Source of the DNA: an uncultured bacterium | GTDB lineage: Bacteria; Bacteroidota; Bacteroidia; Chitinophagales; CAIODY01 | Length of the DNA: 7,691 nt | NCBI GenBank assembly: GCA_903871715.1 | Contig: CAIQHW010000394.1 | Span: 1-7,691, forward strand | Direction: 5' to 3' | Part shown: positions 6,851-7,691 of the stretch, piece after piece | How the letters are laid out: each line of letters starts with the position of its first letter | Numbering within the stretch: the first letter of the stretch is position 1 | Notes under the pieces: model-generated | Database searches by the model: none | Told to the model about the DNA's origin: nothing | Seen by the model: only the letters and a program-made list of their open reading frames with translations | Position numbers and translations under genes: made by a program

Positions 6851-7691
6851 TTAGTGGTGATGATGTGGATGAGGATTCACAATTTTATCAAATTCTTCGA
6901 GCGAAACTTCTTTAGAATTGAATGTAGTTTGCTTGCGCAAATAATCAAAAACCCGTTCGCTAATTAATTGCTCAGCCATGTATTCAGTTTCTTTTTCGTT
7001 GCTCATAATTCGTTGTGCAATTCCTTCCAACATGGCATCCTCCATGCCTTTGTAGGCTTCGCGAAGATATTCCATTACTTTGTTTTTCATATCTTCTTGG
7101 GTGATTTGCAATTTGTTTTCAACAATGATTTTGTTTTTAATCAATGTCCATTTTAAATCTTCCACAAACGAATCAAAACTCTTTTCAATTTCTTCAGCCG
7201 ATACTGGATTTTTACTGACCGATTGCATCCATTTTTTCAAAAAATCTTTTGGAAATTCCATCGGTGTATTTGCTACTAAATAATTGTGCAAATCTGTATT
7301 TGCTTTTTTTGCTGCTTCTTTGGCATAAATAATTTCCAATTCTTTTTTTAATTCTGCTTTAAAAGCCTCAATAGTATTGATATTTCGAGCAGGAAAAACC
7401 TTTTCAAACAATTCTTCATTCAATTCAGCTTTCTTTAATCGGTAAATTGTTTTTACAGTAATTTGCAAATGAACTGCATTTATTTTTTCAAATTCTTCAT
7501 GCCCAATGTTTAAAATGTTGTGAATTAATTCTTCGGTATCATTGTTAAAAGCAGCTATAAAATCGAAAGTAGTAGTATTGTTCTTTTTCAACGCCATCAA
7601 TTGTTTGCGGCTATCTTCATTTTTTATTTTTGAAACTAATAAGTGAATGTTTTTTTCAAAATTTTCTGCTTTTAATTCTAATTGCAAAACA
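6851..7691 (-). CDS. tig: trigger factor, C-terminal part (5' end outside window)
   Basis: This is the downstream two thirds of trigger factor, the ribosome-associated chaperone that meets nascent chains at the exit tunnel. The frame is open to the window edge; a TTG at 7685-7687 is internal, since the coding frame continues through GTT to base 7690. About 280 residues are visible, against 430-450 for the usual family length, so the ribosome-binding domain is missing. The first ~85 residues are the divergent PPIase-like domain of Bacteroidota homologues, ending in the typical TVKTIYRLKKAELNEELFEKVF. The C-terminal arm domain follows with MEFPKDFLKKWM, VEDLKWTLIKNKIIVEN and, near the end, EVSLEEFDKIV. 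The last seven residues are HPHHHH preceded by P, a histidine-rich tail just before the TAA at 6851-6853. The rhodanese gene follows after 10 bases. Family identity is strong. Confidence 0.93.
   Translation of the reverse strand, partial: VLQLELKAENFEKNIHLLVSKIKNEDSRKQLMALKKNNTTTFDFIAAFNNDTEELIHNILNIGHEEFEKINAVHLQITVKTIYRLKKAELNEELFEKVFPARNINTIEAFKAELKKELEIIYAKEAAKKANTDLHNYLVANTPMEFPKDFLKKWMQSVSKNPVSAEEIEKSFDSFVEDLKWTLIKNKIIVENKLQITQEDMKNKVMEYLREAYKGMEDAMLEGIAQRIMSNEKETEYMAEQLISERVFDYLRKQTTFNSKEVSLEEFDKIVNPHPHHHH

Noticed and set aside
7685..7687. TTG as a start for the trigger factor frame
   Set aside because: The frame stays open to the window edge and the protein lacks its N-terminal domains, so the codon is an internal leucine.
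1..7691. tRNA, rRNA, CRISPR arrays, transposases, toxin-antitoxin or phage genes
   Set aside because: Looked for on both strands; no regular direct repeats, cloverleaf-like segments or matching protein motifs were seen.

Overview
The window is AT-rich (about one third G+C by eye) and compact, and apart from its first ~80 bases every recognisable gene lies on the minus strand. Several traits suggest a member of the Bacteroidota, probably in or near the Chitinophagales/Sphingobacteriales: the Bacteroidota-style trigger factor and LptF/LptG permease sequences, a histidine kinase with an AKETAHQ-x-x-TPLSSL type H-box, a stand-alone DUF4159 protein, a very long TraB/GumN protein, no clear Shine-Dalgarno sequences, and TAnnTTTG-like promoter motifs. 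This assignment rests on family resemblance only; there is no rRNA or other marker here.

In transcription order (right to left) the layout is: the 3' two thirds of a trigger factor gene (6851-7691, 5' end outside the window); 10 bases later a single-domain rhodanese (6541-6840); a 90-base gap holding a candidate promoter inside an inverted repeat; an orphan two-TM sensor histidine kinase (5290-6450); a secreted DUF4159 protein (4596-5252); a 1218-residue secreted TraB/GumN protein carrying three related beta-type modules and an alpha-helical HEAT-like tail (913-4569); and the N-terminal half of an LptF/LptG lipopolysaccharide-export permease (68-877), which has its own candidate promoter overlapping the TraB stop codon.

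Spacings of 10, 37, 26 and 35 bases suggest two or three transcription units: tig-rhodanese, histidine kinase-DUF4159-TraB, and possibly a separately promoted lptG-like gene. The theme is cytoplasmic protein folding and sulfur chemistry on the right, then envelope sensing, exported proteins and outer-membrane biogenesis on the left. Joint function of the kinase and the exported proteins is inferred from gene order only.

The most unusual places are the left edge and the TraB gene. At the left edge the permease stops in the middle of the protein, next to a short stretch of different composition with a plus-strand open frame running in from outside; this may be a genuine rearrangement or an assembly chimera. 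The TraB gene encodes a multidomain architecture that merits structural analysis. I saw no tRNA, rRNA, CRISPR array, transposase or phage gene, and nothing that amounts to a convincing new defence or mobile system.
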